Both the position numbers and the translations under genes were made by a program. From the NCBI RefSeq assembly GCF_022559625.1, contig NZ_CP042288.1, positions 458,409-522,408 of the forward strand: a stretch of DNA of 64,000 nt, in the 5' to 3' direction. The notes below the pieces were generated by a model. That model was not told the DNA's origin. It made no database searches and was given only the letters and a program-made list of their open reading frames with translations. Source of the DNA: Aquisalinus flavus (lineage in GTDB: Bacteria > Pseudomonadota > Alphaproteobacteria > Caulobacterales > Parvularculaceae). Every line of letters begins with the position of its first letter. Positions within the stretch are counted from its first letter, which is position 1. Positions 34,858-44,609 of the stretch are shown here, one piece after another.

Positions 34858-35910
34858 ATGCCGATGACCGGCCGAAGGGTGACTATCCAGACCGTCGCAG
34901 ATCAGGCCGGTGTATCCAAGAAAACCGTTTCCCGGGTGCTCAACCGCGAAAAAGGCGTCAATCCGCTGACCGAGGAAAAGGTAATGGACGCGGTCAGGGC
35001 GCTTGGCTTCAAGCCGAACATTGCCGCGCGCAGCCTTGCCGGGTCACGCTCCTACAATATCGCGCTCGCCTATGATGATCCGAGTTCCGAATACATGGCC
35101 GGCATCCAGGGCGGGGTGCTCGAAATCTGCCGTCTGTATGGCTACCACCTGATGCTCGAGCCGCTCGACAAGGCCGACCTCGTGTCAGCCGCCGATGGCC
35201 AGGACCAGGAGGCGGAACGGGGCGGAGGCCTGTTCGGCATGCGCCATCTCGACGGTGTCATCCTGATGCCGCCCCTGTCGGACAATGAGCAACTCGTCGA
35301 TGCCCTCGTCGCCAGTGGTCAGCCGGTGGTGCTGATCTCTTCCGGGCTGGAGCGCGACAATGTCCTGCATGTGCGCATTGACGAGATGCGCGCGGCGCGC
35401 GAGATGACCCGGCATCTGATCGAGCTCGGCCATCGCAGGATCGCTTTCATCGTCGGGCGCAAGCATCACGGAGCCGCCCTGCGCCGCCACAAGGGCTTCC
35501 TCGCGGAGATGGAGGCCCATGGTCTCGACGTGCCGGCCGGCCGGATCGCCGATGGCGATTTTACCTTCGACTCCGGCATGGCCGCGACCGAACGGCTGCT
35601 CGCTTCACCGGACCGCCCGACGGCGATTTTCGCCGGCAACGACCACATGGCCGCCGGGGTGATGGCAAGCCTCTACCAGCACGGCCTGAAAGTGCCTGGC
35701 GACATTTCCGTAGCCGGGTTTGACGGGGCGCAGATTGCCAAAATGGTCTGGCCGCCCTTGACCACCGTCAACCAGCCGCTCGACGCCCTTGGGCGGGCCG
35801 CGGGCGAACGGCTGATCACCCGTATCCAGCGCGGCGCGGGCGAGGGTGGCGGTGCCCAGACCCTGTCGTCCCGAATGATCGTCGGGGGCACCACAGCGCC
35901 GCCGAAATAG
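34858..35910 (+). CDS. LacI-family transcriptional regulator
   Basis: 350 residues; RBS AAAGGAA. N-terminal HTH VTIQTVADQAGVSKKTVSRVLNREKGVNPLTEEKVMDAV, hinge GFKPNIAARSLAGSRSYNIAL, then a periplasmic-binding-protein-like sugar domain with LDGVILMPPL, GHRRIAFIVG, AIFAGNDHMAAGVMASL and ISVAGFDG. Sits upstream of an M3 peptidase and a GH3 glucosidase, so it may respond to a glucoside. A perfect palindrome TGACACCGGTGTCA before the GH3 gene has the form of a LacI-family operator and could be its target. Confidence 0.93.
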   Translation: MPMTGRRVTIQTVADQAGVSKKTVSRVLNREKGVNPLTEEKVMDAVRALGFKPNIAARSLAGSRSYNIALAYDDPSSEYMAGIQGGVLEICRLYGYHLMLEPLDKADLVSAADGQDQEAERGGGLFGMRHLDGVILMPPLSDNEQLVDALVASGQPVVLISSGLERDNVLHVRIDEMRAAREMTRHLIELGHRRIAFIVGRKHHGAALRRHKGFLAEMEAHGLDVPAGRIADGDFTFDSGMAATERLLASPDRPTAIFAGNDHMAAGVMASLYQHGLKVPGDISVAGFDGAQIAKMVWPPLTTVNQPLDALGRAAGERLITRIQRGAGEGGGAQTLSSRMIVGGTTAPPK

Positions 35911-36045
35911 TCTGCGGGCACGACAAATGGTCCTGGTGTTACGACGAAAGGCAGTTGCACCGCTCCAGGGGGTTGGGCAGTCTCGTTGCCCGCGCCATAT
36001 TATGGCACTTGACTATTCTCCGGGGGGATAACTGAAGGAATTCGC

Positions 36046-38220
36046 ATGAAAAAGTTCAAAACCAGATTGATCACCGGCGCGTCCGCCCTCGCAGTCGCGC
36101 TGATCGCAGGCGGCCTGCCCATGACGGCAAGTGCACAGGAAGAGATGACACCCATGGCGCAAGCCGACACCAATCCGCTGCTCGCAGAATGGACCGGCCC
36201 CTATGAGGGCGTTCCGGCCTTTGACGAGATGCAGCTCGACGCGCTGAAACCGGCGCTCGAAGCCGGCATGGCGATGCAGCTTGCCGAAATCGACGAGATC
36301 GCTGCCAGCACGGAGCCTGCGACCTTCGAGAATACGATCGTGCCGCTGGAACGGGCGGGCCGCGAACTCGACCGCGTTTTCACCTATTATGGTATCTGGT
36401 CGTCCAACATGTCCTCGCCGGAATTCCGCGAGATCCAGCAGGAGATGGCACCGAAGCTGTCTGAATTCTCGACCAGGATCTCCCAGAACGAGGCGCTGTT
36501 CGAGCGCATCAAGGCGGTCAGGGAAGGCGACGGTTATGCCGATCTGCGCGACGACCAGAAGCGCGTCGTTGACCTGACCTATGACGGCTTCGTGCGCAAT
36601 GGCGCCGAGCTTGATGCCGAGGGCAAGGCGCGCTATGCGGAGATCAATAAGCAGCTTTCCGTTCTGCACACGGATTTCTCCAACAATGTTCTGCATGACG
36701 AGGAATATTACGTCACCTATCTGACCGGGGACCAGCTCGGCGGCTTGCCCGACAGCTTCGTCAGGTCGATGGCCGCCGCTGCCGAAGAGCGCGGCCGCCC
36801 CGGCGACTACGCCGTCACCAACACCCGCTCCTCGATGGACCCGTTCCTGACTTTCTCGACCGAGCGCGACCTGCGCGAGACGGTCTGGCGGACCTACTAC
36901 AATCGCGGCGACAACGACGATGAATACGACAATAACGACATCATCGCGAAGATCCTGCAGCTGCGCAACGAGCGTGTCGGCCTTCTCGGCTATGACAATT
37001 ACGCCCAGTGGCGCCTGGAAGACCGCATGGCGAAGACGCCGGAACAGGCCTATGACCTGATGCTTGCCGTCTGGCCGGCTGCCATTGCCCGGGTCGAGGA
37101 AGAGGTCGCCGACATGCAGGCGATTGCCGACGAGGAAGGCGCTGACATCACGATCGAGCCGTGGGACTATCGTTTCTATTCGGAAAAAGTCCGCAAGGCG
37201 AAATACGATCTCGACTCGGACGAAGTGAAGCAATATCTCCAGCTCGACAAGCTGCGCGAGGCGATGTTCTTCGTCGCAGGCGAGCTGTTCGGCTTCGACT
37301 TCACACCGGTGGAGGAGGGCTCTGTCCCTGTCTTCCATCCTGATGTGAAAGTCTGGGAGGTCACGAACCGCGAGACCGGCGAGAATGTCGGCCTGTGGTA
37401 TCTCGATCCTTTCGCCCGCCAGGGAAAGCGCTCGGGCGCCTGGGCGACGAGCTATCGCAGCTACACCACCTATGATGGCGAGACCAATGTCCTCGCCTCG
37501 AACAATTCCAACTTCATCGAAGGCGCGGAAGGCGAACCTGTCCTTATTTCGTGGGATGATGCGGAGACCTTCTTCCACGAGTTCGGCCATGCCCTCCATT
37601 ATCTGTCCTCGAATGTCGCCTATCCGACGCTCAATGGCGGCGTGCGCGACTATACCGAGTTCCAGTCGCAATTGCTGGAGCGCTGGCTGCTGACCGAGCC
37701 GGTGATCGAGACCTATCTCGTTCATCATGAGACGGGTGAACCGATCCCTGACGACCTCGTTGCCAAGATCAAGAACGCCGCGACCTTCAACCAGGGTTTC
37801 GCGACGACGGAATATCTCGCCTCGGCGCTCGTCGACATGAAGTATCACACCGTCGATCCGACCGGCATCGACCCGGACGCCTTCGAGCGCGAAACGCTGG
37901 AAGAACTCGGCATGCCGGACGAACTGCCGATGCGTCACCGCTCCCCGCATTTCGGGCACATCTTCTCCGGGGAAGGCTATTCGGCGGGCTATTACGGTTA
38001 TATGTGGGCCGAGGTGCTGACCGCTGATGCGGCAGAAGCCTTCGCCGACGCGCCGGGCGGCTATTACGACGCCGATATGGCCAAGAAGCTGGTCGAATAT
38101 CTGTTCGCTCCGCGCAATTCGATGGACCCGGCGGAGGCCTATCGCCTGTTCCGCGGCCGCGACGCCCGGGTCGATGCCCTCATGCGCGATCGCGGTTTCC
38201 CGATCCCCGACGGGGAATAG
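36046..38220 (+). CDS. M3-family zinc metallopeptidase (Dcp/oligopeptidase type)
   Basis: 724 residues. Signal peptide MKKFKTRLITGASALAVALIAGGLPMTASA, so periplasmic. Catalytic HEFGH motif at H511-E512-H515 in AETFFHEFGHALHYLSS with the third ligand Glu downstream in YTEFQSQLLERW. M3 peptidases degrade short peptides; the closest type by length and N-terminal YEGVPAFDEMQLDALKPALEAGM is peptidyl-dipeptidase Dcp, here exported. Followed by a strong terminator, so a single-gene unit after the LacI regulator. Confidence 0.93.
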   Translation: MKKFKTRLITGASALAVALIAGGLPMTASAQEEMTPMAQADTNPLLAEWTGPYEGVPAFDEMQLDALKPALEAGMAMQLAEIDEIAASTEPATFENTIVPLERAGRELDRVFTYYGIWSSNMSSPEFREIQQEMAPKLSEFSTRISQNEALFERIKAVREGDGYADLRDDQKRVVDLTYDGFVRNGAELDAEGKARYAEINKQLSVLHTDFSNNVLHDEEYYVTYLTGDQLGGLPDSFVRSMAAAAEERGRPGDYAVTNTRSSMDPFLTFSTERDLRETVWRTYYNRGDNDDEYDNNDIIAKILQLRNERVGLLGYDNYAQWRLEDRMAKTPEQAYDLMLAVWPAAIARVEEEVADMQAIADEEGADITIEPWDYRFYSEKVRKAKYDLDSDEVKQYLQLDKLREAMFFVAGELFGFDFTPVEEGSVPVFHPDVKVWEVTNRETGENVGLWYLDPFARQGKRSGAWATSYRSYTTYDGETNVLASNNSNFIEGAEGEPVLISWDDAETFFHEFGHALHYLSSNVAYPTLNGGVRDYTEFQSQLLERWLLTEPVIETYLVHHETGEPIPDDLVAKIKNAATFNQGFATTEYLASALVDMKYHTVDPTGIDPDAFERETLEELGMPDELPMRHRSPHFGHIFSGEGYSAGYYGYMWAEVLTADAAEAFADAPGGYYDADMAKKLVEYLFAPRNSMDPAEAYRLFRGRDARVDALMRDRGFPIPDGE

Positions 38221-38253
38221 TCAGCGCCTGCTGATGTTATAGACGGTTACACG

Positions 38254-38279
38254 AAAACCCGGCGAGTCAGCCGGGTTTT
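38254..38279 (+). terminator. Rho-independent terminator after M3 peptidase
   Basis: Perfect 10 bp stem AAAACCCGGC/GCCGGGTTTT with loop GAGTCA; symmetrical, so bidirectional in principle. Confidence 0.92.
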
Positions 38280-38320
38280 CTCTTTCTCCAGCCCGCGAAC
38301 AGGCCTATGACATGATGTGT

Positions 38321-38334
38321 TGACACCGGTGTCA
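38321..38334. promoter_or_regulatory. LacI-type operator before GH3 gene
   Basis: TGACACCGGTGTCA is a perfect 14 bp palindrome 82 bp before the GH3 start, with the CG centre typical of LacI-family sites. A related but imperfect site, TGTTACCGGTGGCA, precedes the TRAP operon at 47101. Confidence 0.65.
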
Positions 38335-38415
38335 GCCGCCATGATAATCATGGACAAAAGAATGATAACATACAGGATGGAAAAATCCTGAAGTTACAAC
38401 GTGGGAAGGGAACCT

Positions 38416-40986
38416 GTGTCTTTTTCATTGAAGAATATTCTCCTCGCCGGTACGGCGTTGACGCTCGCAGCCTGCAGCCAGCCTGCCGACAGCAATATCG
38501 GCAGCGAACAGCCTGCCGCCGACACCGAGGCGCAAACGCAGACATCTGATGCAGATCAGATGGTCAATCCGGAAATCTGGCCGGACCAGCAATCCGCCAT
38601 TGGCCGCGATGAGGCCATCGAGGCGCGGATCGCGGACATCCTCAGCCAGATGACGGTCGAGGAAAAAGTTGGCCAGGTCATCCAGGCCGATATCGCCTCC
38701 GTCACCCCGGAAGAGGTGCGGGAATACAATCTCGGCTCGGTCCTCAATGGCGGCAGTTCCGCCCCCAATAATGACAATTACTCGCCTCCTGAAGACTGGC
38801 TGGCGCTGGCCGACGAGTTCTGGCTCGCCTCGACCGATACCGCCGATGGCGGTGTCGGCATTCCGGCGATCTGGGGCACGGACGCCGTCCACGGCCATTC
38901 CAACATTGTCGGCGCGACCCTGTTCCCGCACAATATCGGCCTCGGCGCCATGCGCGATCCGGCCATCATGGAAGAGATCGGCGAGATCACGGCCAGGGAA
39001 ATGCTGGTCACCGGTCTCGACTGGACCTTCGCGCCGACTGTCGCGGTCGTGCGCAACGACCGCTGGGGCCGGACCTATGAAAGCTATTCCGAGGACCCAG
39101 CCATCGTTGCCGAATATGCCCCGCGCATCGTCATCGGCATCCAGGGTCAGCCGGGTACGGATGACTTCCTTTCCGACGAGCACATGATCTCGACTACCAA
39201 GCATTTCCTCGGCGACGGCGGAACGGAAGACGGCGTTGACCAGGGCTCCAACCTGGCCTCGGAAGAAGATCTGCGCGATATCCACGCTGCCGGCTATCCC
39301 GCAGCGATCGCAGAGGCGGGCATCCAGACCGTCATGCCCTCGTTCAACGACTGGCATGGCCGCAAGATGCATGGCTACAAGGAATTGCTGACCGACGTTC
39401 TCGTCGACCGCATGGGCTTTGATGGCTTCACCGTCGGTGACTGGAACGGTCACGGCCAGGTCGCCGGCTGCACCAACATCTCCTGTGCCACGGCCTTCAA
39501 CGCCGGTCTCGACATGTTCATGGCGCCTGACAGCTGGAAGGGTCTCTACGAGAACACGCTGGCGCAGGTCGAGGACGGAACCATCTCCATGGAGCGTCTC
39601 GACGAGGCCGTGTCCCGCATCCTGCGCGTCAAGCTGCGTGCCGGCGTGTTCGAGGCTGGCCTGCCGTCCGAGCGCCCCTATGCGGGTCAGTGGGAACTGC
39701 TTGGCAGTGCCGAGCACCGCGAGGTCGCCCGCCGCGCCGTGCGCCAGTCGCTCGTGCTGCTCAAGAACAATGACGGCACGCTGCCGCTTGACCCGTCCCT
39801 GAACATCCTGATGGCCGGTGACGGTGCCGACAATATCGGCAAGCAGTCCGGTGGCTGGACCATCAACTGGCAGGGTACGGATAATGAGAACAGCGACTTC
39901 CCGGGCGGAACGTCGATCTATGACGGCATTGCTGCGGCCGCCGAAGCTGCCGGTGGCAGTGTCACCCTGTCCGAAGACGGCAGTTTTGACGACAAACCCG
40001 ATGTCGCCATCGTTGTGTTTGGCGAAGACCCCTATGCCGAATTCCAGGGCGACCGTGCCAATCTGGACTTCACCGATGACGGTCCGCTCGAAACCATGCG
40101 CGCGCTGCAGGCAGAGGGTATTCCGGTCGTGTCGGTCTTCCTGTCCGGCCGCCCGATGTTCACCTCGCCCGAGATCAACGCGTCCGATGCCTTTGTTGCC
40201 GCCTGGCTGCCCGGGTCGGAAGGTGTCGGCGTTGCCGATGTCCTCATGGCCAAAGTTGATGGCAGCGTGAACCATGACTTCACCGGCACGCTCTCCTTCT
40301 CCTGGCCGAAGACGGCGGTGGACGACGTGTTGAATGTCGGCGATGCCGATTACGATCCGCTCTTTGCCTATGGCTATGGCCTGACCTATGGCGATGAGGA
40401 AACAATTGGGGACTTGTCCGAAGACTCCGGTCTTGGCGATGCCGCCCTGGTCAGTCTCAACACCCTGATCGTTGCCGGCAACGCCAATTCGCCATGGCGG
40501 ATGGTCATCACCGACGGCGAGGGTGAAAACCAGATCAGCGGCTCGACCGGGGAAACCCCGAGCGGCTCGCTCTCTGTCGTCCCCGCCGATTATGAAGCGC
40601 AGGAAGACACCAGCATCGTGACCTGGACGGCACCGGCGCGCTTCTACATCTCCGGTCAGCCGGTCGACCTGACCCGGCAGACCAATGGCGACATGGTTGT
40701 CGAGTTCACCTATCAGGTGACCGGCGATGCGACAGGCAGCACCTCGCTGTTCACCGAATGCGGCACCGATTGCGGCGCGACCCTCGACGTCTCCGGTCAG
40801 GTCGCGGACCTCGCCGGCGCCGGCTGGCAGACATCGCAAGTCAAGCTCAGCTGCTTTGCCGAAGCGGGCCTCGATGTCAGCAAGGTGACCGTGCCGTTCG
40901 GTATTTCATCGGAGGGTCCGCTCACCGTGCAGATCCAGTCCGCAGAGATTGTCAGCAATGGAGGCGACGCAGATTGCAATTTGTAA
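38416..40986 (+). CDS. GH3 beta-glucosidase / glucan glucohydrolase, lipoprotein
   Basis: 856 residues from GTG 38416, which is 6 bp after GGAAGGGA; GTG 38401 is possible. Lipobox LTLAACSQ, so membrane-anchored on the periplasmic side. GH3 N-terminal barrel: MTVEEKVGQVIQADIAS, GGVGIPAIWGTDAVHGHSN, ISTTKHFLGDGGTEDGVDQG (KHF substrate motif), nucleophile Asp342 in DGFTVGDWNGHGQV. GH3 C-terminal domain with RQSLVLLKNNDGTLPL and DVLMAKVDGSVNHDFTGTLSFSWP, followed by an extra C-terminal beta-sandwich of about 180 residues, as in ExoP-type 1,3/1,4-beta-glucanases. Cleaves beta-glucosides or beta-glucan ends. Confidence 0.95.
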   Translation: MSFSLKNILLAGTALTLAACSQPADSNIGSEQPAADTEAQTQTSDADQMVNPEIWPDQQSAIGRDEAIEARIADILSQMTVEEKVGQVIQADIASVTPEEVREYNLGSVLNGGSSAPNNDNYSPPEDWLALADEFWLASTDTADGGVGIPAIWGTDAVHGHSNIVGATLFPHNIGLGAMRDPAIMEEIGEITAREMLVTGLDWTFAPTVAVVRNDRWGRTYESYSEDPAIVAEYAPRIVIGIQGQPGTDDFLSDEHMISTTKHFLGDGGTEDGVDQGSNLASEEDLRDIHAAGYPAAIAEAGIQTVMPSFNDWHGRKMHGYKELLTDVLVDRMGFDGFTVGDWNGHGQVAGCTNISCATAFNAGLDMFMAPDSWKGLYENTLAQVEDGTISMERLDEAVSRILRVKLRAGVFEAGLPSERPYAGQWELLGSAEHREVARRAVRQSLVLLKNNDGTLPLDPSLNILMAGDGADNIGKQSGGWTINWQGTDNENSDFPGGTSIYDGIAAAAEAAGGSVTLSEDGSFDDKPDVAIVVFGEDPYAEFQGDRANLDFTDDGPLETMRALQAEGIPVVSVFLSGRPMFTSPEINASDAFVAAWLPGSEGVGVADVLMAKVDGSVNHDFTGTLSFSWPKTAVDDVLNVGDADYDPLFAYGYGLTYGDEETIGDLSEDSGLGDAALVSLNTLIVAGNANSPWRMVITDGEGENQISGSTGETPSGSLSVVPADYEAQEDTSIVTWTAPARFYISGQPVDLTRQTNGDMVVEFTYQVTGDATGSTSLFTECGTDCGATLDVSGQVADLAGAGWQTSQVKLSCFAEAGLDVSKVTVPFGISSEGPLTVQIQSAEIVSNGGDADCNL

Positions 40987-41046
40987 AGCAGGCCCGTCTT
41001 TGCACCGGGAAGCTGGCCTGACTGCCTTCTGAAGCTGACTAATACT

Positions 41047-41092
41047 GCCGTGTTCCGTCCTGGCCTTGCCTCATGCGGAACACGGCTTTTTT
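41047..41092 (+). terminator. Rho-independent terminator after GH3 gene
   Basis: Stem GCCGTGTTCCG/CGGAACACGGC (41047-41057, 41076-41086) followed by six T. Confidence 0.92.
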
Positions 41093-41167
41093 CTGCCCCG
41101 CGGCGAGGCGAACCAGCCAGGACCGGCATTTCGGAACCATCTGTTTAGGTTTCGGTGCTATTGCTTG

Positions 41168-41992
41168 ATGATGATGCTGGAACGTTTCGAATATCTCGCC
41201 GAGCGGCTGAGAACCCTCAGTGACGGGCGTCGTCTCGTCTATATTCCCAACCCGGGCAATTATGGCGACGGGCTGATCCGTTATGCGACCAAGCAGTTTC
41301 TCGCCGATTTCGGCTTCGAACACCATGAACTCAATATCGGCTATACCCGCGCGCGCTATCAGCTTGCGCCGTGGCTGGCCAAGGGCAATGCCTGCTTCCT
41401 TTATGGCGGCGGCGGGGCGTGGTCGGAGCATTACGGCTTTGCCCGCGACTATTGCCGCTTCATCGACCGGGTCACCGGCCGGCTGATGGTGCTGCCATCG
41501 ACCTATGCGCTTGACGGACTGCCGAAGCGCGCGGTGATGTTCCGCCGCGATGAAGCCCAGAGCGCCGGCTTCGCGCCGCACTCGGAATTTTGCCACGACA
41601 TGGCGCTCTATGCTGCCTGCCGCACGAAAGGCGAGCAAAAGAGCTGGCCCGCACCGACCAGGGGCACCGGCCTGTTCCTGCGCACCGACCGTGAATCGCG
41701 GCTCCCGGCGGATACCCTGCCCGGCGGGAATGTCGATCTCAGTCTCGAGGGCGATCACATGTCCAATGGCGATGACTTCCTCGCCCGCATCGCCGCCTAT
41801 GAGACGGTCGTCACCGACCGGCTTCATGTCGCCATCGGCGCCTGCATCGTCGGCCGCCAGGTGCGGCTGATCACCGGCAATTATTTCAAGATCAGGGCGA
41901 TTTACGACGCGTCCCTTGCGCCGTATTTCGGCGATCTCGTCTCGCTGGCCGATGAACCGATGGCCGCCGATGACCTTCTCCTGGCGAGTTGA
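41168..41992 (+). CDS. Polysaccharide pyruvyl transferase family protein
   Basis: 274 residues from the first of three consecutive in-frame ATG codons at 41168; no clear ribosome-binding site. YIPNPGNYGDGLIRYATKQFL at the N-terminus, FLYGGGGAWSEHYGF, then TDRLHVAIGACIVGRQVRLI near residue 235 are hallmarks of the CsaB/WcaK-type family that places pyruvate on sugars of capsules or other surface glycans. Overlaps or abuts the flippase gene (stop at 41992, next start 41995). First of a three-gene glycan set. Confidence 0.88.
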   Translation: MMMLERFEYLAERLRTLSDGRRLVYIPNPGNYGDGLIRYATKQFLADFGFEHHELNIGYTRARYQLAPWLAKGNACFLYGGGGAWSEHYGFARDYCRFIDRVTGRLMVLPSTYALDGLPKRAVMFRRDEAQSAGFAPHSEFCHDMALYAACRTKGEQKSWPAPTRGTGLFLRTDRESRLPADTLPGGNVDLSLEGDHMSNGDDFLARIAAYETVVTDRLHVAIGACIVGRQVRLITGNYFKIRAIYDASLAPYFGDLVSLADEPMAADDLLLAS

Positions 41993-41994
41993 CC

Positions 41995-43557
41995 GTGAGC
42001 GATCAGGAAGATTACAGACAGGAAGCCGTCTTCAGGCCGCATAGCGTGGCGAGGGGGGCAGGCTGGCTTGCCGCCGCTCATGGCGCCTCCTTCCTGATCA
42101 AGCTCGCCCTGATCCCGGTACTGACGAGATTGCTGGCGCCCGAGGAGTTCGGCATCGTCGCCGCCTCCATGGCGCTGATCATGTTCATCGCCATCCTTGG
42201 CGGGCGCGGCGGCCTGTCGGCTGCCGTCGTCGTTTTCCATCGCGACAACAGTCAGGCCTGGCGCACCGCCTATAGCGTGACCCTTGCCATCGCGGGTTTC
42301 TGCGCGCTGGTAATGATCGTCCTCGCGCCGGCGATTTCGAGCCTGATCGGCCTGCCCCAGGCGGTCCCTTACCTGCGCGCCATCGCCTTGCTCACCCCGA
42401 TCATGCTGTCGGCCGAGTTCATGTCGATCCTGCTCGTGTCCCGGAACAAGTACCGCACCGAGTCCCAGGCCGGTCTTGTCGCAGAAACGACCGCGGCGGT
42501 GCTCGCCATCATCGCGGCCTTTCTCGGGGCCGGGGCCTGGGCGCTGGTGCTCCAGCATTTCCTCGCGCAGGGCATCCGCTTCATCGTCTTCACCCGGGCA
42601 ACGCGCCTCTATCCGGCGCTGCGACCGGATCTTTCGCTGATCCGGCCGATGCTGCCCTATGCGGCGAAATCGACCGGCGGTGAGCTGGTCAACTTCTTCG
42701 CCATCCAGGCGCCGGTGCTGCTGGTTTCCCGCGGGCTCGGCGCGGCGAGTGCCGGTCTTTACGGCGTTGCCAACCGGCTATCCTCCTTGCCCGGCGACAT
42801 CATCCTGCATTCGCTTGCCCGCGTGCTGTTTCCGGCCTTTGCCGAACTGAAAAGCGACGGGGAACGCGCCCGCGCTGTCGTCTGGAGCGGCACGGCGAAC
42901 ACCTTCCTCCTGCTGCCGATCCTGCTCGGCATCGCCGCCGTCTCGGTGCCGCTGACCCGCGTCCTGCTCGGCTGGGAATTCGCGCCTGCCGCGGGCATCC
43001 TCGCCGGCCTCGCCATCTCCAAGGCGATCACCGCGCCGTGCGTCGGGCTCTATGCTTTCATGCGTGCGGTCAACAGGTCCGGCACGCTGTTCTGGCTGCT
43101 CGCCGCGCGCGCGCTTTTCATCATCGCCGGGGTGATCATCGGCATGGCGCTTGGCGGTCTTGATGGCGCCGCTATCGGCATGGCCGCGTCGAGCCTGCCC
43201 GGACTATTGCTCACCTGGCTCGCCGTTCACTCGATTGTCGCCTTCTCCTGGCGCGATGTGCTTGTTCCCTTCGGCAAGATCGCGGCCTGCGGCGCCGTCA
43301 TGTTCGTCGCCGTCAGCCTCTATGTCGGCTGGGGCGAGGGCGCCGCTGTGAACGAGATCCTTGTCCTGGTTTCCGCGATCGCGCTGGGGGTCATTGTCTA
43401 TGTCTGCCTCCTTGCCGGCATGTTCTTCCCCGCGATCATCGCCTTCCTGAAAAAGCCGGATACGGAGCATTCTCTGAAAGGCATGATCGACCGCCTGCGC
43501 CGGCGTATTGATCGCGGCAGGGCGCCAAAAGCCAGCGCCACCGGCGGGCAGGCATGA
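41995..43557 (+). CDS. Polysaccharide flippase (Wzx/MATE-like)
   Basis: 520 residues from GTG 41995 (TTG 41989 possible but overlaps the previous stop). About 12-14 membrane helices; N-terminal VARGAGWLAAAHGASFLIKLALIPVLTRLLAPEEFGIVAAS is the standard opening of Wzx-type O-antigen or exopolysaccharide exporters. C-terminal cytoplasmic tail is basic (LRRRIDRGRAPKAS). It moves lipid-linked oligosaccharide across the inner membrane. Overlaps the glycosyltransferase start by 4 bp (ATGA), so one operon. Confidence 0.93.
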   Translation: MSDQEDYRQEAVFRPHSVARGAGWLAAAHGASFLIKLALIPVLTRLLAPEEFGIVAASMALIMFIAILGGRGGLSAAVVVFHRDNSQAWRTAYSVTLAIAGFCALVMIVLAPAISSLIGLPQAVPYLRAIALLTPIMLSAEFMSILLVSRNKYRTESQAGLVAETTAAVLAIIAAFLGAGAWALVLQHFLAQGIRFIVFTRATRLYPALRPDLSLIRPMLPYAAKSTGGELVNFFAIQAPVLLVSRGLGAASAGLYGVANRLSSLPGDIILHSLARVLFPAFAELKSDGERARAVVWSGTANTFLLLPILLGIAAVSVPLTRVLLGWEFAPAAGILAGLAISKAITAPCVGLYAFMRAVNRSGTLFWLLAARALFIIAGVIIGMALGGLDGAAIGMAASSLPGLLLTWLAVHSIVAFSWRDVLVPFGKIAACGAVMFVAVSLYVGWGEGAAVNEILVLVSAIALGVIVYVCLLAGMFFPAIIAFLKKPDTEHSLKGMIDRLRRRIDRGRAPKASATGGQA

Positions 43558-44609
43558 CCATGCTGTCGATCATCATCACCAATTACAATTACGCCCACTT
43601 CCTCCCGGTCGCCATCGACAGCGTGCTGTCCCAGGCCGATGACACTGTCGAGCTGATCGTGGTCGACGACGTCTCCTCGGACAATTCCCGCGCAATCATC
43701 GAGGGCTATGGCGAGCGCATTACGCCCGTCCTGCACGATGCCAACAGGGGTCATGGCGGGGCGTTCAATTCAGGCTTTGCCGCCTCGCGCGGCGACCTCG
43801 TCATGTTCCTCGATGCCGACGACTTCCTGTTGCCGGGCGCGATCGACACGATCCGCGCCAATGCCGAGAAGGGCGTTGCGATCTATCACTACCGTATGCT
43901 GATTGCCGATGAGACCGGTGCCCTCGGCGACCTGTTTCCGCCCGAGCAGCAATCGCTCGCGCGCGGCGACATTGCGGCCAGGCTGCTCACTCATGGCCGC
44001 TATGACGGCACGATCACCTCGGGCCTCGTCTTTTCCCGGGCTGCGCTGGAACAGGTCATGCCGATGGAGCAGGAAGCGTTCCGCCAGGGCGGGGACGGAT
44101 ACCTGTCCGCCGTCGTGCCGCTCTATGGCGAAAGCCGCAGTTTCGATACGCCGCTGTCAGGCTATCGCCGGCATGGCGCCAATCATTCGAGCTTTCAGAG
44201 CAATTTGCTCAAGCGCACGCGCTGGTATCTCAACCATGACGCCGAGCGCCACCGCGAGATTATCCGTCACGCCCGCGCGCTCGGTCTGCCGGTGGAAGAT
44301 GACCTCCCGCGCCGCGACAAGGCGCATCTGGAAAGCCGTCTCGTCTCGCTGCTGCTCGCCCCGGAAAGCCATCCCTTCGCAGAGGATACACGCCAGCGCG
44401 TCGCCCGCCACGCCCTCAGAGCCATTCCCGACGCCGCGCCATTGCGCACCAAACTCGGCCAGCGGCTGTGGTTCGTCCTCCTTGGCCATGGCCCGAAAGC
44501 TGTCGCCCGCAAGCTGGTCATGTGGAAGCTGGAGCCGGGCAGCCGTCCGGTTGCAGTCGCAAAGACCGGCCGTTTCCTGCGCACCCGCCTCGGCCTGATG
44601 CTGCGCTAG
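43554..44609 (+). CDS. Family 2 glycosyltransferase
   Basis: 351 residues. GT-A fold: LSIIITNYNYAHFLPVAIDSVLSQ, VVDDVSSDNSRAI, and the metal-binding DxD in VMFLDADDFLLPGA (near residue 87). The C-terminal half has FRQGGDGYLSAVVPLYGESRS and a HxxN motif GYRRHGANHSSF. Likely adds a sugar to a lipid-linked surface glycan exported by the upstream flippase. Its stop TAG (44607-44609) lies in the first bases of the second RIME-like element. Confidence 0.93.
   Translation: MTMLSIIITNYNYAHFLPVAIDSVLSQADDTVELIVVDDVSSDNSRAIIEGYGERITPVLHDANRGHGGAFNSGFAASRGDLVMFLDADDFLLPGAIDTIRANAEKGVAIYHYRMLIADETGALGDLFPPEQQSLARGDIAARLLTHGRYDGTITSGLVFSRAALEQVMPMEQEAFRQGGDGYLSAVVPLYGESRSFDTPLSGYRRHGANHSSFQSNLLKRTRWYLNHDAERHREIIRHARALGLPVEDDLPRRDKAHLESRLVSLLLAPESHPFAEDTRQRVARHALRAIPDAAPLRTKLGQRLWFVLLGHGPKAVARKLVMWKLEPGSRPVAVAKTGRFLRTRLGLMLR

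Noticed and set aside
36013-37959. 648-codon minus-strand frame opposite the M3 peptidase
   Set aside because: Shadow of a gene with a catalytic HEFGH and signal peptide; no protein features of its own.
38425-40839. 804-codon minus-strand frame opposite the GH3 gene
   Set aside because: Shadow; the plus strand has the GH3 motifs, lipobox and flanking terminator.
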